This document shows, piece after piece, positions 30,437 through 33,048 of a stretch of 33,048 nt of DNA (position 1 is its first letter; every line of letters starts with the position of its first letter). This DNA comes from Parcubacteria bacterium C7867-002. GTDB taxonomy: Bacteria > Patescibacteriota > Minisyncoccia > Phycocordibacterales > PALSA-1337. The DNA lies in NCBI GenBank assembly GCA_001189105.1, contig LFCL01000004.1, forward strand, positions 1 through 33,048. Direction: 5' to 3'. The translations under genes were made by a program, and so were the position numbers. The notes under the pieces were generated by a model. That model had not been told where the DNA came from, did no database searches, and saw only the letters and a program-made list of their open reading frames with translations.

Positions 30437-31786
30437 ATGCACGACTATTCTAAAATGTGGCAAACAGCTCTCGTTGAAATCGAAACTGCTGTATCGCAAG
30501 CAAACTTTTCGACATGGTTCAAAGAGACGCGCATCATTCGAGAAGAGGAGGGAGTTGTATATCTCGGTGTACCAAATTCATTCACTCAGGAATGGTTAGT
30601 AAAAAAGTTCCATAATTCCATATTACGAATTCTGCGCCAAGCAAACGAACAAGTTCGAGCTCTCGAATATGTCATCGAGAAGGAAAGTGGTTCAAAAAGC
30701 GACAGTTCCCGCAACAAAAAGCCGGCCATGATGCCAACAATGGCTATGCCGTTGCAGGATTTCTATATAAACAAAGAAGACAACCTCAATCCTCGCTATA
30801 CCTTCGAAAATTTTGTTGTTGGACCATTCAATGAGCTTGCTCACGCGGCCTCCCAGACTGTCCTCAAAGGTCCTGGGCAGACATATAACCCACTCCTGGT
30901 GTATGGAGGGCCAGGTCGAGGTAAAACTCACCTCATCCAAGCGATCGGCAACCAGATCAAAGTCGCGTTTCCAAACAAAAAGGTGTTTTATCTTACCTCT
31001 GAACGGTTTGGTTCCGAATTTCTCAGCGCCCTCCAAGAAGGGAAAGCTCAAGCGTTTAAAGAAAAATACCGTAAATACGACGTGGTTATTATGGACGATG
31101 TACAATTCTTCTCAAGTAAGGAGAAATTCCAAGAGGAGTTCTTCCATTTGTTTAATACCTTCAAAGACACCGGCCGTCAGCTTATTTTCTCGTCTGATAA
31201 GCATCCAAATGTTATTCCTGGCCTCGAGGAGCGTGTTCGTAGTCGTTTCAATGCGGGAATGTCGGTCGATATTCCAGAACCAGACCAAGAATCCCGCATG
31301 GCTATCGTACGAACCAAATGTGCGATTCACAACATAACCCTTTCTCCAGAGCTTATGGAGTTTTTGGCATCCACTATCAAGGATAATATCCGTGAGATCG
31401 AGGGTGTAGTTAATATTGTGGCGTGTCAGACCCAACTCAAAAACAGGGAATTAAACATCAACGAAATCAAGAATATCCTCAAAAACAACACTCGTCCCAA
31501 AAAGATGATGTCTGTAAAAGAAGTAGTTAAGATTGTTTCAGACTTTTATAACATCGACGAGGAAAGTATATACAATAAGACTCGTCGTAAAGAAATAGTA
31601 CGTCCACGTCAAATGGTTATGTACCTCTTACGTGAGGACTTTGGCATATCTTTTCCTTCAATTGGGGAAAAGTTGGGGGGAAGAGATCATACAACCGTTA
31701 TTCATTCTTATGAGAAAGTTAAAACTGAGTTGAAAAATGATACTATCCTTGCCCAGGAAGTCACTGAGCTTCGATCGATGATTTAA
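30437..31786 (+). CDS. dnaA: Chromosomal replication initiator DnaA
   Basis: The ATG at 30437 (MHDYSKMWQTALVEIETAVS) matches the usual DnaA opening; the track's start at 30254 runs back through the promoter and into rpmH. Domain I (FSTWFKET) is followed by a short linker, then domain III with ENFVVGPFNELAHAA, Walker A GGPGRGKTHL (about residue 156), Walker B VVIMDDVQFF (about 214) and FSSDKHPNVI. Domain IV ends in the DNA-binding signature GGRDHTTVIHSYEKV. At 449 residues it is typical. It opens oriC by binding TTATCCACA-type boxes. AGGA lies about 12 nt upstream, the nearest thing to a Shine-Dalgarno in the window. Confidence 0.97.
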   Translation: MHDYSKMWQTALVEIETAVSQANFSTWFKETRIIREEEGVVYLGVPNSFTQEWLVKKFHNSILRILRQANEQVRALEYVIEKESGSKSDSSRNKKPAMMPTMAMPLQDFYINKEDNLNPRYTFENFVVGPFNELAHAASQTVLKGPGQTYNPLLVYGGPGRGKTHLIQAIGNQIKVAFPNKKVFYLTSERFGSEFLSALQEGKAQAFKEKYRKYDVVIMDDVQFFSSKEKFQEEFFHLFNTFKDTGRQLIFSSDKHPNVIPGLEERVRSRFNAGMSVDIPEPDQESRMAIVRTKCAIHNITLSPELMEFLASTIKDNIREIEGVVNIVACQTQLKNRELNINEIKNILKNNTRPKKMMSVKEVVKIVSDFYNIDEESIYNKTRRKEIVRPRQMVMYLLREDFGISFPSIGEKLGGRDHTTVIHSYEKVKTELKNDTILAQEVTELRSMI

Positions 31787-32023
31787 CCTGGGGAATAGTC
31801 AGTGAGAACCTGTGGACAAGATACGAATAGCGCGTTGAGAAATGTCGAACAAAAACACTTCATCTTTATGAAAACAACCTCTGCCCACATCTCCCTACGA
31901 ATATCCTCTGAGTTATCCTTTTATAACTGGTCTAAAAAGGCTTTTAAATACTACGCTTTGGCAACTTATCCCCATTTCCACACCATTAATAATAGAAATT
32001 ATTTATTTAATTAAGAAAACACT
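31787..32023. other. oriC: Predicted origin of replication (oriC), dnaA-dnaN intergenic region
   Basis: The 237-nt gap has DnaA-box-like sites TGTGGACAA (31811, minus, 8/9), TTATCCTTT (31913) and TTATCCCCA (31966, 8/9), then an AT-rich stretch (ATTAATAATAGAAATTATTT onward, ~31985-32015) suitable for unwinding. Strand composition changes across it: C exceeds G on the plus strand to the left, G exceeds C in dnaN. No gene is seen inside; the 70-codon ORF is spurious. Confidence 0.7.
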
Positions 32024-33048
32024 ATGAAAATAGAAGTTCAAACAAAGAAGATAAAAGAAGCGATCTCTCTGACAGAGAAAATTTCAGGTAAACACGCAAC
32101 ACTGCCTGTCCTTGCGTGTATTCTGTGTGAAGTAAAGAAAGGGGAGGTTGTCTTTCGTGCTACGAACCTTGATGTGGGGATAGAGGTGACTGTTCCTGCG
32201 AAAGTTGAAGGAGAAGGGTCGGTCGCTATTCCTGCGCATATCATAGCTTCTCTTATCTCTCAGTTACCGGACCAGAATCCTACTATTACTCTCGAGTTGT
32301 CCGCAGGTAATATTTTAGTTACATCAGCAAAGTCAAAAGGAGTTATTAAAACCGTTCCAACGGAAGATTTTCCGAGTATTCCTCGAGTTACGGAAGAATC
32401 GGTTTCGGTTAGCACAGATCTTTTTATAAAAGGTCTTAGGTCGGTGGGGTACAGTGCCTCTGTTTCTAGTGTAAAACCGGAACTTTCCAGTGTATACGTC
32501 TATCGTGATGAGGAGAATGTAGTGTTTGCTGCCACCGACTCATTTCGTTTGGCAGAACGAAAGATAAAGGTTCCAGGAGGAGTTACTACAGGGGAGATAC
32601 TTGTACCCTTTAAAAACATTTCCGACCTCGTTCGTACGCTCGAATCTATGGGAAATACAGTGGATATGCGTACCAATAAAAATCTCATATCTTTTGAAGC
32701 TAACGGTGTATATATAGTCTCTCGTGTTACCGACGGAGTATTTCCTGATTACCGACAGATTATCCCCAAGAGTTTTATTGCGGAGGCTGTAGTTTTGAAA
32801 CAGGATATTTTGAATAGTTTGAAAATTTCAAATATTTTCTCTGATAAATTCAATCAGATTAAACTTATTGTTGATCCGAAAAACAAAGTGATGGAGATTC
32901 AAACTAAAAATGGAGATGTCGGGGAAAACAGTACTGTTATTGATGCTGCGCTTACCGGGGAGAGAGTTGAGATTAATTTTAACTGCAAATATATTGCCGA
33001 CTGTTTTCAATCCATTGATGCTGACAGTGTTGCATTCCAGATCAGTGG
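32024..33048 (+). CDS. dnaN: DNA polymerase III beta subunit (sliding clamp), partial
   Basis: The reading frame is open from ATG 32024 to the window end (341 codons) and so is missing from the ORF track. It begins MKIEVQTKKIKEAISLTEKI and contains KHATLPVLACILCEV, TDSFRLAERK and VTDGVFPDYRQIIPK, all hallmarks of the clamp's three-domain fold. Only the last ~30 residues, with the C-terminal part of domain 3, should be missing. It forms the ring that holds polymerase on DNA. It follows dnaA across the predicted origin and is on the leading strand moving right. No Shine-Dalgarno sequence. Confidence 0.95.
   Translation, partial: MKIEVQTKKIKEAISLTEKISGKHATLPVLACILCEVKKGEVVFRATNLDVGIEVTVPAKVEGEGSVAIPAHIIASLISQLPDQNPTITLELSAGNILVTSAKSKGVIKTVPTEDFPSIPRVTEESVSVSTDLFIKGLRSVGYSASVSSVKPELSSVYVYRDEENVVFAATDSFRLAERKIKVPGGVTTGEILVPFKNISDLVRTLESMGNTVDMRTNKNLISFEANGVYIVSRVTDGVFPDYRQIIPKSFIAEAVVLKQDILNSLKISNIFSDKFNQIKLIVDPKNKVMEIQTKNGDVGENSTVIDAALTGERVEINFNCKYIADCFQSIDADSVAFQIS

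Noticed and set aside
31802-32014. 70-residue ORF between dnaA and dnaN
   Set aside because: It spans the AT-rich predicted origin and has no conserved features.
1-33048. Recoded TGA (Gracilibacteria/Absconditabacteria-type code)
   Set aside because: Genes such as 17672-19294 end properly at TGA and no family protein needs TGA to be read through.
1-33048. CRISPR arrays, transposases, integrase-tRNA junctions
   Set aside because: No spaced direct-repeat array and no transposase-like ORF were seen; the Xer-like gene is not next to a tRNA with a duplicated end.

Overview
The window looks like an origin-proximal piece of a Patescibacteria/CPR chromosome, most likely Parcubacteria (Paceibacteria). 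The reasons are the many family-typical small proteins, the VirB4/VirB6/PrgI-type envelope cluster seen in that group, moderate-to-low GC, genes packed almost end to end, TGA read as a normal stop, and almost no Shine-Dalgarno sequences. This placement is from recognition of families, not from a search.

Layout. 1-1063: a truncated FAD oxidoreductase, tRNA-Pro and a YraN-like protein, all on the minus strand. 1064-1880: a largely non-coding block with ParB/parS-like palindromes, nested inverted repeats that look like a structured RNA, and tRNA-Gly and tRNA-Arg (minus). 1883-3370: CCA-adding enzyme, with further parS-like sites inside the gene. 3371-3846: no protein gene, but a consensus promoter, a chain of hairpins and a strong terminator, which together predict an unidentified ~370-nt RNA. 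3847-5385: exonuclease III and a XerC/D-type recombinase with an internal deletion (minus). 5484-8061: rpsO, a NYN-domain protein and a frameshifted glycosyltransferase-like gene. 8068-8649: a type IV pilin-like protein (minus). 8744-12653: a proline-rich anchored protein, a DksA/TraR-like protein and ComM. 12650-13640: a frameshifted LysM-M23 peptidase (minus). 13921-16593: a UvrD/PcrA helicase broken by a deletion and frameshift, then KsgA, then a 33-bp perfect inverted repeat.

16774-28994 is one long plus-strand run of envelope and secretion genes: anchored protein, exported protein, VirB6-like channel, cytoplasmic partner, PrgI-like protein, TraC-like protein, VirB4 ATPase, small membrane protein, Ig-like exported protein, VirB2-like pilin fused to a coiled coil, and an anchored surface protein. 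Together they look like a stripped-down type IV secretion/pilus-like machine whose substrate is unknown. It is the best candidate here for an undescribed system.

28991-33048 is the classic origin neighbourhood: yidC, rnpA and rpmH on minus, dnaA and a window-truncated dnaN on plus. The plus strand is C-rich to the left of dnaA and clearly G-rich in dnaN, so oriC most likely lies in the AT-rich dnaA-dnaN gap. The parS-like cluster about 28 kb away fits an origin-proximal segregation zone. Many genes start 6-12 nt after a -10 box, pointing to widespread leaderless mRNAs. At least five genes carry lesions (frameshift, internal deletion or truncation), which could be real decay or assembly error.
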